Below, piece by piece: positions 56,175 to 64,000 of a stretch of 64,000 nucleotides of DNA (its first letter is position 1; each line of letters opens with the position of its first letter). Under the pieces are notes generated by a model. That model was not told the DNA's origin. It did not search any database and saw nothing but the letters and a program-made list of their open reading frames with translations. This DNA comes from Sphingosinicella sp963974575 (GTDB lineage: Bacteria > Pseudomonadota > Alphaproteobacteria > Sphingomonadales > Sphingomonadaceae): NCBI RefSeq assembly GCF_963974575.1, contig NZ_CAXBBQ010000006.1, forward strand, positions 62,001-126,000, given 5' to 3'. A program made the position numbers and the translations under genes.

Positions 56175-57176
56175 ATGACCGTGCCGAAACTGAAGCCAAT
56201 CTCGATCGGACCCGTGCGCATCGAACAGCCGGTGATCCTGGCGCCGATGACCGGCGTCACGGACCTGCCGTTCCGCAAGGTGGTGAAGCGTTTCGGCGCG
56301 GGACTCACCGTGACGGAGATGATCGCGAGCCAGGCGATGGTGCGCGAAACGCGCCAGTCGCTGCAGAAGGCGGCGTGGGATCCTTCCGAAGAGCCGATCT
56401 CGATGCAGCTTGCGGGCTGCGAACCCGGCATCATGGCGGAAGCGGCGAAGCTGAACGCCGATCGCGGCGCGGCGATCATCGACATCAACATGGGCTGCCC
56501 GGTGAAGAAGATCGTGAACGGGCACGCCGGCTCCTCGCTGATGCGCGACCTGAAGCTCGCGGCCTCGCTCATCGAGGCGACAGTGAAGGCCGTCGACCTG
56601 CCGGTGACGCTGAAGATGCGCATGGGCTGGGACCATGGCAGCCTCAACGCGCCCGAACTCGCGCGCATCGCCGAAGACCTCGGCGTGAAGATGATCACGG
56701 TGCACGGCCGCACGCGCAACCAGATGTATTCGGGGAGCGCCGACTGGGCATTCGTTCGCAACGTGAAGAACGCCGTGTCGCTGCCGGTTGTCGTGAATGG
56801 CGACATCTGCTCGGTGGAAGATGCGCGCACGGCGCTCGAACAGTCCGGCGCGGATGCGGTGATGGTGGGGCGGGGGGCTTATGGCCGCCCGTGGCTGCTC
56901 GGCGAAGTGATGGCCGATCTCTGCGACCACCGCTTCAAGGCGCCGACGATCGAGGAGCAGTATCACCTGATCCTCGATCAGTACGAGATGATGCTGGAGC
57001 TTTACGGCACCGATACCGGCGTCAACCTCGCGCGCAAGCACATCGGCTGGTATACCAAAGGAATGCACGGCTCGGCCGAATTCCGGAACAGCGTCAATCA
57101 AGTCGGCGATCCCGCGCGGGTCAAGGCCATGCTGCGCGATTTCTACGCGCCCTGGCTTGCCCGGGCGGCCGCTTGA
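56175..57176 (+). CDS. dusB: tRNA-dihydrouridine synthase
   Basis: Flavoenzyme that reduces uridines in the tRNA D-loop. The 333 residues carry ILAPMTGVTDLPFRKVV, the FMN-binding segments and the catalytic Cys108 in NMGCPVKKIVNGHAGSSLM. The ATG at 56175 matches the family N-terminus; an in-frame earlier start would read through the ispDF control region. It is the nifR3-type gene usually found just upstream of ntrB in alphaproteobacteria, and ntrB starts 1 nt after its stop. Confidence 0.95.
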   Translation: MTVPKLKPISIGPVRIEQPVILAPMTGVTDLPFRKVVKRFGAGLTVTEMIASQAMVRETRQSLQKAAWDPSEEPISMQLAGCEPGIMAEAAKLNADRGAAIIDINMGCPVKKIVNGHAGSSLMRDLKLAASLIEATVKAVDLPVTLKMRMGWDHGSLNAPELARIAEDLGVKMITVHGRTRNQMYSGSADWAFVRNVKNAVSLPVVVNGDICSVEDARTALEQSGADAVMVGRGAYGRPWLLGEVMADLCDHRFKAPTIEEQYHLILDQYEMMLELYGTDTGVNLARKHIGWYTKGMHGSAEFRNSVNQVGDPARVKAMLRDFYAPWLARAAA

Positions 57177-57177
57177 C

Positions 57178-58269
57178 ATGGTCACAGTGCCAGCGGTTCC
57201 ACTGGTGCTCCCGCCATCGGCCGAAGACCTGCTCGCCAGCCTGCCGATCCCGATCGTCCTCATTGACGCAAACGGTGCGCCCGCGCGGATGAATACGGCT
57301 GCCGAGGACATGTTCAACCTCAGCGAGCCTGCGCTCGTCGACCGCGGCTGGGGTGCGATCTTCCCGGAAGACAGCGCCGTGCGCGCCGTGCTGTTCGAGG
57401 CGGTCGTCACCGGCGGCGAGTTCGCGGCCTACGACCTCGAAATCGCATTCATCGGTGGGCGCCGCGTGACCGCCGACCTGCTGGTTTCGCCCGTGCCGGA
57501 TTCGCCCGGCTGGTCGACGCTGGTCTTCCAGCGGCGCGCGGCGGCGACGATGGTGAACCGCCAGCGTGAGCAAGTGGGCGCGGCGAAGACTGCGGTGGGC
57601 GTCGCGGCAATGCTGGCGCACGAAATCAAGAATCCGCTTTCGGGCATTCGCGGCGCCGCGCAGCTTCTGGCCCAGGACGGCGACCCCGAACTTACCGATC
57701 TTATCTGCACCGAAGTCGATCGCATCAGCACGCTGATCGACTCGATGGAGGAATTCACCGACACGCGACCGCTGAAGCGGCAGCCGGAAAATATCCACCT
57801 GATCCTCGGCCACGTCCGCCGCCTCGCCGAGCACGGCTTCGCGCGTGATGTAGAGTTCGAAGAAGACTATGATCCTTCGCTGCCGGACGTGGACGGCGAC
57901 CGCGATGCGCTCATTCAAATATTCGTCAATCTTGTGAAGAATGCGAGTGAAGCGACTGGGAATAAAGGCAAGATACGCCTGCGCAGTGCCTATAGACACG
58001 GCCTCAAGGTCGCGGTGAAGGGCTCCAAGCGGCGCATGTCGGTGCCCATAGAGGTCTGCGTGATCGACGATGGCCCCGGCGCCCCTGCCGACGTCGCCGA
58101 GCACCTGTTCGATCCGTTCGTCTCGTCGAAGCCCGGCGGCACAGGGCTCGGCCTCGCGCTCGTCGCGAAGCTTGTCGGCGACCACGGCGGGCTCATCGAG
58201 TACGACCGGCACAACAATCCGCCGCGCACGATCTTCCGCGTGCTGCTGCCGACGGCGGGCACCCAGTGA
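57178..58269 (+). CDS. ntrB: nitrogen regulation sensor kinase NtrB
   Basis: Cytosolic sensor kinase that phosphorylates NtrC under nitrogen limitation, controlled by PII. The 363 residues have an N-terminal PAS domain, a HisKA domain with the phosphorylated His148 in MLAHEIKNPLSGIRGAAQLL, and an ATPase domain with the N box (VNLVKNASEAT), G1 (DDGPGAP) and G2 (GGTGLGLALV) motifs. It overlaps ntrC as GTGA. Confidence 0.95.
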   Translation: MVTVPAVPLVLPPSAEDLLASLPIPIVLIDANGAPARMNTAAEDMFNLSEPALVDRGWGAIFPEDSAVRAVLFEAVVTGGEFAAYDLEIAFIGGRRVTADLLVSPVPDSPGWSTLVFQRRAAATMVNRQREQVGAAKTAVGVAAMLAHEIKNPLSGIRGAAQLLAQDGDPELTDLICTEVDRISTLIDSMEEFTDTRPLKRQPENIHLILGHVRRLAEHGFARDVEFEEDYDPSLPDVDGDRDALIQIFVNLVKNASEATGNKGKIRLRSAYRHGLKVAVKGSKRRMSVPIEVCVIDDGPGAPADVAEHLFDPFVSSKPGGTGLGLALVAKLVGDHGGLIEYDRHNNPPRTIFRVLLPTAGTQ

Positions 58270-59735
58270 GCCGCACGGGTACGATCATCGTCGCCGACGA
58301 CGACGCCGCGATCCGCACTGTCGTGCGGCAGGTCCTGGTGCGTGCGGGCCATGAGGTCCGCACGACGGACACGGTTGCAGGCCTCTGGCAGCTGATCGAA
58401 GCGGGGGTGGGGGACGCGGTGATCACCGACGTCGTGCTGCCCGACGCCGACGGGCTCGATGCCGTGCCGCGCATCCTCGCGCGCCGCCCCGGCCTCCCCG
58501 TGATCGTGATGAGCGCGCAGAACACGTTGGCGACGGCGGTGCGCGCAACAGAAAACGGTGCGTTCGAATACCTGCCGAAGCCCTTCGATATCAATAAGCT
58601 GTCAGCCGTTGTTTCCGCTGCACTCGAACAGTCTCAAGCGCCCGCACGCAAGGCGGCGGCGAAAGAGGAAGGGGACGGCCTGCCGCTCATCGGGCGTTCT
58701 TCCGCAATGCAGGAGGTGTACCGCACGATCGCGCGTGTCGTGCCCACCGACCTCACCGTGCTCATCCTCGGCGAATCCGGCACCGGCAAGGAGCTGGTGG
58801 CGAAGGCGCTGCACGACCTCGGTTCCCGGCGGACGGGGCCGTTCGTGGCCGTCAACATGGCGGCGATCCCGCGCGAACTCATCGAATCCGAACTCTTCGG
58901 GCACGAACGCGGTGCCTTCACAGGCGCGCAGGCCCGCGCGATCGGGCGCTTCGAGCAGGCACAGGGCGGCACATTGTTCCTCGACGAGATCGGCGACATG
59001 CCGATGGAGGCGCAAACGCGGCTACTACGCGTGCTCCAATCCGGCGAGTTCACAACCGTTGGCGGCATGAGGCCGATTAAGGCCGACATCCGCATCGTTT
59101 CCGCGACGAACAAGGATCTGCGCCGCCTTGTCGATGCCGGGCTGTTTCGCGAAGACCTGTTCTACCGGCTGAATGTGGTGCCGCTGCACCTACCGCCGCT
59201 CAGGAGCCGCGTCGACGACATCGCCGAGCTGGCAACACATTTCCTGCGCCGCGCCGAGGCGGAAGGGCTGCCGGCGAAAACACTCGAACCCGAGGCGATC
59301 CTGCGCCTTCAGGCGCACGATTGGCCAGGAAACGTCCGCGAGCTTGAAAACCTCATGCGGCGCTTCGCGGCGCTTGAACGCTCTGACGTCATTTCCGCGT
59401 CGAGCGTGGAAGAGGCGCTCCGCAGCGAGCGTGTTCCCGCCGGACGTGCGGAGAGCGACAATCGCGGCCTTGCAGGTTCGGTCGAAGCGCACCTGGCTCG
59501 CTATTTCGATACGTTCGGGGACGATCTACCCCCGGATGGGCTTTATGAGCGGGTCCTCGCGGAACTCGAAAAGCCGCTGCTGTTGCTGAGCCTTGCGGCG
59601 ACGCGCGGCAACCAGATCCGAGCAGCGAAACTGCTGGGCATCAACCGCAACACGCTGCGAAAAAAGCTGAACGATCGCGGCATCGATGCCGTGGCGCTGC
59701 GTCCCGCCGGCCCGCCGGTCGGCCGTTCAGGCTGA
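58266..59735 (+). CDS. ntrC: nitrogen regulation response regulator NtrC
   Basis: Sigma-54 activator. The 489 residues comprise a receiver domain with phosphorylatable Asp55 (ITDVVLPDADG), an AAA+ domain with Walker A GESGTGKE and the intact sigma-54 contact loop GAFTGA, and a C-terminal Fis-type helix-turn-helix (NQIRAAKLLGINRNTLRKK). It starts at a GTG within the ntrB stop (GTGA). It should activate sigma-54 promoters of nitrogen genes elsewhere. Confidence 0.95.
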   Translation: MSRTGTIIVADDDAAIRTVVRQVLVRAGHEVRTTDTVAGLWQLIEAGVGDAVITDVVLPDADGLDAVPRILARRPGLPVIVMSAQNTLATAVRATENGAFEYLPKPFDINKLSAVVSAALEQSQAPARKAAAKEEGDGLPLIGRSSAMQEVYRTIARVVPTDLTVLILGESGTGKELVAKALHDLGSRRTGPFVAVNMAAIPRELIESELFGHERGAFTGAQARAIGRFEQAQGGTLFLDEIGDMPMEAQTRLLRVLQSGEFTTVGGMRPIKADIRIVSATNKDLRRLVDAGLFREDLFYRLNVVPLHLPPLRSRVDDIAELATHFLRRAEAEGLPAKTLEPEAILRLQAHDWPGNVRELENLMRRFAALERSDVISASSVEEALRSERVPAGRAESDNRGLAGSVEAHLARYFDTFGDDLPPDGLYERVLAELEKPLLLLSLAATRGNQIRAAKLLGINRNTLRKKLNDRGIDAVALRPAGPPVGRSG

Positions 59736-59813
59736 AGTCATCCAAAAATTGTTACCGCCCCGCCGCTACTGTGTATTTGCGGCAACAGGCAAAGTGGTTA
59801 AAGCTTCATCCGT

Positions 59814-62084
59814 ATGTCTGCGACCATATCCGTGAAGCCAGCAACGCCGCATCGCAGGCTGCGTCGCCGCATAAGCCGGTGGGTGTCGCGCGTCGATCTC
59901 TATCCGCGCCTCGAAATCGCGCTCGGATTGATCGCTGTCGCTGTAGGCTGCGCGAGTTATTTCGCGCTTACCGACACGTTCCTCACCGCTGCCAATACGC
60001 CTTCGGGGCGCACGATCCTGCTCGTCGCGAACCTGGTGCCGCTGATGGCGCTGCTCGTGCTGATCGGCCGCCGCTTCGTGATCCTGCGCGTGAACCGGCG
60101 GCGCGGGCTTGCCGGCGCGCGGATGCACGTACGCATGGTGGCGCTGTTCTCGGCAATCGCGGCGATCCCGACGCTGCTTGTCGTGGTGTTCGCTTCGCTG
60201 CTTTTCCAGTTCGGCACGCAGTTCTGGTTCTCAGACAACGCCCGCACCGTCCTTGAGAACGCCGAGCAGGTCGCGCATTCCTACGTCGCCGAGAACCGAC
60301 AGCGCATCGTGGCCGACATCGAGGCGATGGGCACGGACGTTTACGAGTATGCGAACAGTTATGGCGTCGATTCCGCCGGCTTCGCAGAAGGGCTCGCGTT
60401 TCAGGTCGCTGCGCGCAACCTGACCGAGGCGAGCGTCTTCACGCTGAACGGTGAGGATTATCATATCTATGCATCGGTCGGCATGACCGGCACGCCGCTT
60501 GCGCAGCGCATCCTGCCTACGGACATCGCGCGGGCCCGATCAGGCCGGGCGAGCGTGCTCGCGACCGCTTCGGACCGCGTGGAGGCGATCGTCCGCATCG
60601 ATCCGCTGCTCGAACGCTACGTTTATGTCAGCCGCAGCGTCGACCCTGCCGTGCTCCAGTCCGCGCAGCGGGCGGAGGGGGCAATGAACGAGTATGACGC
60701 GCTGCTCGCGCGCTCCAAGAGCCTGCAATGGCAGTTCAATCTCGCGCTGTTCGTGATCGCCCTGCTGATCCTTGCCGCCGCCATCCTTTCGGCGCTGTGG
60801 CTCGCCAACCGGCTGGTGGCGCCGATCGGACGGCTTGTGCGCGCCGCCGAGAGGGTGGGGGCGGGCGATCTGGCCGCGCGCGTACCCGTTCGCAATAGCC
60901 CGGACGAGGTCGGCACGCTGGCGCGCACCTTCAACCGCATGACGCGGCAATTGCAGGCGCAGACGAGCGCGCTTGTTTCGGCGAACGAACAGCTCAATGC
61001 CCGTCGCCAGTTCACCGAGGCGGTGCTCTCCAGCGTGTCCGCAGGCGTCATCTCCATTGATGAAGATGGGCATATCCGCCTCGTCAGCCATTCCGCGGCG
61101 GATCTCCTCGAAATGAGCGAAGATGCGCTCGGCGGCATGACCATCGAAGAGGCGGTGCCGGAGTTTTCAGCGCTTTTGGAGGAGACGCGCGCGTCGGGCC
61201 AAGCATCCGGCCAAGTCCGCATCGCGCGCGGCAACGACGTGCAGACGCTGCTCGTGCGCATGGGCGGGGTTTCGGGCGGCAGCCAGGGTTATGTGATCAC
61301 CTTCGACGACATCACGCAGCAGCTCGCCGACCAGCGGCGTGCAGCGTGGGCGGACGTGGCACGGCGTATCGCGCACGAGATCAAGAACCCGCTGACGCCG
61401 ATCCAGCTTTCCGCAGAGCGACTGCAGCGGCGCTATGGCAACAAGATCGAGGAGGGGGCGGATACGTTCCGCAGCCTCACCGAGACGATCGTGCGGCAGG
61501 TGGGCGACCTTCGCCAGATGGTGGACGAATTCTCGTCCTTCGCGCGGATGCCGAAACCCGTGTTCAGACCGGAATCACTGCTCGATATCGCGCGGCAGGC
61601 CATCTTCCTGCAGGAGGTCGCGCACAGCGATTTCGACTATGAGATGGATGTCGCGTCTGAGCTGCCGGCGTTTATTTGCGACCGCCGCCAGATCGCGCAG
61701 GCGCTTACCAACCTCCTCAAGAACGCAGCCGAGTCGGTCGCGGCGCGCTGCAAGGACGGGGATGTGCAGGGCAGCATCAGGCTCACCGCGCGCCTCGCCG
61801 AACCGGAAACGCTGGTGGTGACGGTGACGGACAACGGCATCGGCCTTCCCGCAAACCAGCGCGACCGGCTGACCGAACCCTATGTGACGACGCGCGTGAA
61901 GGGCACCGGCCTTGGCCTTGCGATCGTCAAGAAGATTGTGGAGGAGCACGACGGCGTGCTCGATCTGCGTGACGCGGAAGGCGGCGGCGCCTCCGCGGTG
62001 ATGAGTTTCGATCTGGCCGCCCTGCAGGCCCATGTCTCGCAGGAACCGGGCGTTCCGGAAAAAGTCGCAGTTCAGCAAAGGTAG
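59814..62084 (+). CDS. ntrY: sensor kinase NtrY
   Basis: Membrane sensor kinase paired with NtrX, implicated in nitrogen, redox and envelope signals. The 756 residues begin with several N-terminal membrane helices (IALGLIAVAVGCASYFAL and ARMHVRMVALFSAIAAIP among them), a periplasmic or cytosolic sensing stretch, another helix (LALFVIALLILAAAILSALWL), a HAMP domain (RLVRAAERVGAGDLAARV), a PAS domain, His521 in RIAHEIKNPLTPIQLSAERL and an ATPase domain (GTGLGLAIVKKIVEEH). Its 3' end is followed at once by ntrX. Confidence 0.95.
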   Translation: MSATISVKPATPHRRLRRRISRWVSRVDLYPRLEIALGLIAVAVGCASYFALTDTFLTAANTPSGRTILLVANLVPLMALLVLIGRRFVILRVNRRRGLAGARMHVRMVALFSAIAAIPTLLVVVFASLLFQFGTQFWFSDNARTVLENAEQVAHSYVAENRQRIVADIEAMGTDVYEYANSYGVDSAGFAEGLAFQVAARNLTEASVFTLNGEDYHIYASVGMTGTPLAQRILPTDIARARSGRASVLATASDRVEAIVRIDPLLERYVYVSRSVDPAVLQSAQRAEGAMNEYDALLARSKSLQWQFNLALFVIALLILAAAILSALWLANRLVAPIGRLVRAAERVGAGDLAARVPVRNSPDEVGTLARTFNRMTRQLQAQTSALVSANEQLNARRQFTEAVLSSVSAGVISIDEDGHIRLVSHSAADLLEMSEDALGGMTIEEAVPEFSALLEETRASGQASGQVRIARGNDVQTLLVRMGGVSGGSQGYVITFDDITQQLADQRRAAWADVARRIAHEIKNPLTPIQLSAERLQRRYGNKIEEGADTFRSLTETIVRQVGDLRQMVDEFSSFARMPKPVFRPESLLDIARQAIFLQEVAHSDFDYEMDVASELPAFICDRRQIAQALTNLLKNAAESVAARCKDGDVQGSIRLTARLAEPETLVVTVTDNGIGLPANQRDRLTEPYVTTRVKGTGLGLAIVKKIVEEHDGVLDLRDAEGGGASAVMSFDLAALQAHVSQEPGVPEKVAVQQR

Positions 62085-62088
62085 ATGT

Positions 62089-63492
62089 GTGGCGCTTGAT
62101 ATTCTGATCGTCGACGATGAAGCCGATATCCGGGAACTGATCGCAGGTGTCCTCGATGACGAGGGCTATGAAACGCGCACCGCGGGAGACAGCGACAGCG
62201 CCCTCGCTGCGCTTAGCGAGCGACTGCCGAGCCTGCTCGTGCTCGATATCTGGCTGCAGGGATCGAAGCTTGACGGCATCGAGCTTCTGGAGGTCGTTAA
62301 GCAGCGCAATCCGGGGCTTCCCGTGATCATGATCTCGGGCCACGGCAACGTCGAGACGGCGGTCGCGGCGATCAAGCGCGGGGCTTATGACTTCATCGAG
62401 AAGCCATTTCAGGCGGACCAGCTGATCCACACGGTGGAGCGCGCGACCGAGGCAGAGCGGTTGCGCCGCGAGAACGAGGAACTGCGCTCGCGCGCCGGCA
62501 TTGAAGACGAGATCACCGGCTCGTCTGCGATGATCAACGGCGTTCGCGCGACGCTGAAGCGTGTTGCGGCAACGGGTAGCCGCGTGCTGATCGACGGCCC
62601 TCCGGGCTCCGGCAAGGAAGTGGCCGCACGCTTGCTCCACCAGTGGTCGCCGCGTGCGAACAGCGCATTCGTGGTCGTCGCCGCCGCGCGCCTCCACCCC
62701 GACCGCTTCGAGGAGGAACTGTTCGGCGTCGAGGAGGACGGCCAGCCCGTGCGCATCGGCCTCTTCGAGCAGGCACACGGCGGCACGCTGTTCCTCGACG
62801 AGGTCGCGGACATGCCGCTTGCGACACAGGCGCGTATCCTGCGCGTGCTCACCGAGCAGATGTTCCAGCGTGTGGGCGGCGCGCGCAGCGTGAAGGTCGA
62901 TGTTCGCGTCGTCAGCAGCACGTCGCGCGATCTCGCCGGGGAAATCGCAGCCGGGCGCTTCCGCGAAGACCTGTTCTACCGCCTCAGCGTCGTCCCCGTG
63001 CACCTGCCGCCGCTTTCGGAGCGCCGCGAGGACATCGGCGAGCTCGCCGAGTACTTCCTTGCCAAGCTTTCGGCGGAGCGTCGGATTCCGACCCCCCGAC
63101 TCAGCGACGATGCCATGGCCGCACTGCAGACTTACGACTGGCCGGGCAATGTCCGCCAACTCCGGAACATCATCGAGCGCACGCTGATCCTGACACCGCC
63201 CGAGCGGGCGCAGCGTGTCGAGGTGGACATGCTGCCGTCGGAGATCATCGCCGAACCGGCAAAATTGATGCCGAACGAGGCGGTGCGATCGATTATGGGC
63301 ACACCGCTGCGCGAGGCGCGAGAATCGTTCGAACGCGAGTATTTGCGCGTTCAAATTCGTCGTTTTTCGGGAAACATCTCGCGAACAGCTGTATTTATCG
63401 GCATGGAACGCTCGGCGCTGCACCGAAAGCTGAAGGCGCTTGGTCTCTCCGATCCCGGAAAAGCAGACGAGGAAGTAAATTCCGACACTTGA
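62089..63492 (+). CDS. ntrX: response regulator NtrX
   Basis: A 467-residue response regulator of the NtrC group. The receiver carries Asp53 (LVLDIWLQGSKLDG); the AAA+ domain has GPPGSGKE and the Walker B segment TLFLDEVADMP, but the stretch where NtrC proteins carry GAFTGA reads EEDGQPVRI, so it probably cannot engage sigma-54 in the usual way. A Fis-type helix-turn-helix ends the protein (GNISRTAVFIGMERSALHRK). The GTG at 62089 is chosen because AAAGG lies 7 nt upstream and it follows the ntrY stop after 4 nt; an in-frame ATG at 62032 lies inside ntrY. Confidence 0.94.
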   Translation: MALDILIVDDEADIRELIAGVLDDEGYETRTAGDSDSALAALSERLPSLLVLDIWLQGSKLDGIELLEVVKQRNPGLPVIMISGHGNVETAVAAIKRGAYDFIEKPFQADQLIHTVERATEAERLRRENEELRSRAGIEDEITGSSAMINGVRATLKRVAATGSRVLIDGPPGSGKEVAARLLHQWSPRANSAFVVVAAARLHPDRFEEELFGVEEDGQPVRIGLFEQAHGGTLFLDEVADMPLATQARILRVLTEQMFQRVGGARSVKVDVRVVSSTSRDLAGEIAAGRFREDLFYRLSVVPVHLPPLSERREDIGELAEYFLAKLSAERRIPTPRLSDDAMAALQTYDWPGNVRQLRNIIERTLILTPPERAQRVEVDMLPSEIIAEPAKLMPNEAVRSIMGTPLREARESFEREYLRVQIRRFSGNISRTAVFIGMERSALHRKLKALGLSDPGKADEEVNSDT

Positions 63493-63518
63493 CGGGAAGC
63501 GCCTGACCCCCAAATAGT
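63489..63518 (+). promoter_or_regulatory. probable hfq promoter
   Basis: TTGACG (63489-63494) is followed after 18 nt by AATAGT (63513-63518), giving a transcript start near 63525 and a leader of about 45 nt. It overlaps the ntrX stop. hfq could thus be expressed apart from ntrYX. Confidence 0.45.
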
Positions 63519-63569
63519 GTGCCCGCGCCTACGGCAATCGGGCGCAGTGTAAAAGGATTCGAGGGGGAC

Positions 63570-63818
63570 ATGGCAGACAAGGCCAATAACTTGCAGGACG
63601 TGTTCCTGAACGCGGTCCGTAAGAGCAAGACGCCGGTGACGATGTTTCTCGTAAACGGCGTAAAACTGCAGGGTGTCATCACCTGGTTCGATAATTTTTC
63701 GGTTCTGCTTCGCCGTGATGGTCATTCGCAGCTTGTTTACAAGCACGCGATTTCCACGATCATGCCGGCAAGCCCCGTTCAATTGTTTGAGCCCGAGAAA
63801 GACGGCGACGACGATTGA
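63570..63818 (+). CDS. hfq: RNA chaperone Hfq
   Basis: An 82-residue Sm-like protein that forms a hexamer and assists small RNA-mRNA pairing. The Sm1 motif (NLQDVFLNAVRKSKTPVTMF, VNGVKLQGVI) and the Sm2 signature (YKHAISTI) are intact, with the acidic C-terminal tail (EKDGDDD). The ATG follows GAGGGGG. Position after ntrX and before hflX is standard in alphaproteobacteria. Confidence 0.97.
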   Translation: MADKANNLQDVFLNAVRKSKTPVTMFLVNGVKLQGVITWFDNFSVLLRRDGHSQLVYKHAISTIMPASPVQLFEPEKDGDDD

Positions 63819-64000
63819 CCGACCCTGACGCCGGAACCCCGCCACAATCCGGGGGCAGACGGCGTAAGCAGTTCCACAGTTTCGGAGCGCATGATGACGT
63901 GCGCGGCGTCAGCGTGGGCACGAAGGCGCTCGTCATCGTGCCCGATATTGTACGCCGCGACGCAGCCATGCGCCGCGATGCCGAAGCGCGGCTTCAGGAA
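63815..64000 (+). CDS. hflX: GTPase HflX, 5' end only
   Basis: An open frame from the TTG at 63815, overlapping the hfq stop as TTGA, continues to the window end (62 codons). The translation TKALVIVPDIVRRDA followed by RRDAEARLQE matches the N-terminal region of HflX, a ribosome-associated GTPase, and hfq-hflX is a conserved order. The GTPase domain is outside the window. The first 30 residues are an Arg/Pro/Ser-rich leader seen in related sequences. Confidence 0.8.
   Translation, partial: MTDPDAGTPPQSGGRRRKQFHSFGAHDDVRGVSVGTKALVIVPDIVRRDAAMRRDAEARLQE

Overview
The window is about 64% G+C and looks like a chromosomal stretch of an alphaproteobacterium, most likely a sphingomonad (Sphingomonadales). 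The evidence is the block dusB-ntrB-ntrC-ntrY-ntrX-hfq-hflX, a pyruvate dehydrogenase E1-beta carrying its own lipoyl domain, a fused IspDF, a short prolyl-tRNA synthetase, rpoD next to dnaG, and short alphaproteobacterial families such as DUF4170, DUF2336 and DUF3618. No tRNA, rRNA, CRISPR array, transposase or prophage was recognised.

Layout. 0.2-8.4 kb: intergenic hairpins, then a coupled plus-strand run proS-lolC-lolD-GNAT-dnaE and a small secreted protein with its own promoter and terminator. 8.4-14.6 kb: crotonase, N-formylglutamate amidohydrolase, ilvD, a possible frameshifted lipoprotein, the NAD(P)HX repair enzyme and an RNA methyltransferase. 14.6-18.3 kb: a polyamine pair on the minus strand (ornithine decarboxylase and a deoxyhypusine-synthase-like enzyme) and a threonine/serine dehydratase. 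18.3-23.7 kb: divergent glpD/glpK, a tiny membrane protein and a PQQ alcohol dehydrogenase with a fused cytochrome c and a lipobox. 23.7-29.6 kb, minus strand: GNAT, a VWA protein and a MoxR ATPase separated by a PEP-CTERM protein and a membrane protein, a hypothetical gene and a second PEP-CTERM protein. 29.6-39.1 kb: rpoD, dnaG and yqeY on the minus strand, then carA, carB, greA. 39.1-44.4 kb: rhomboid protease, DUF4170, gamma-carbonic anhydrase, MlaC, cytochrome c, DUF2336, and a YqjD/YqjE-like envelope stress cluster behind a possible EcfG promoter. 44.4-53.5 kb: eno, ftsB, pdhA-pdhB-pdhC, an AT-richer membrane gene, lpd, beta-carbonic anhydrase and lipA. 53.5-64 kb: a START-family protein, cinA-like, ispDF and the dusB-ntrBC-ntrYX-hfq-hflX block, cut by the window end.

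The genes join into recognisable modules: lipoprotein sorting (LolCD), glycerol catabolism (GlpK/GlpD), pyrimidine and arginine precursor supply (CarAB), pyruvate oxidation with lipoylation (Eno, Pdh, Lpd, LipA), polyamine synthesis, and nitrogen/redox signalling (NtrBC, NtrYX) with Hfq. Neighbouring genes are very often translationally coupled through ATGA, GTGA or TTGA overlaps, and convergent genes often share a four-base stop (TTAA, TTAG or CTAG).

I found no clearly new multi-gene system. The most notable points are: pdhA has a strong ribosome binding site followed by ATC codons instead of a normal start; an exact 25-base palindromic element occurs twice, each time covering stop codons; a compositionally foreign gene sits inside the pdh operon; an ornithine decarboxylase is paired with a deoxyhypusine-synthase-like enzyme; a possible EcfG promoter precedes a YqjD/YqjE-like cluster; and a short ORF with a near-perfect ribosome binding site overlaps the start of proS.
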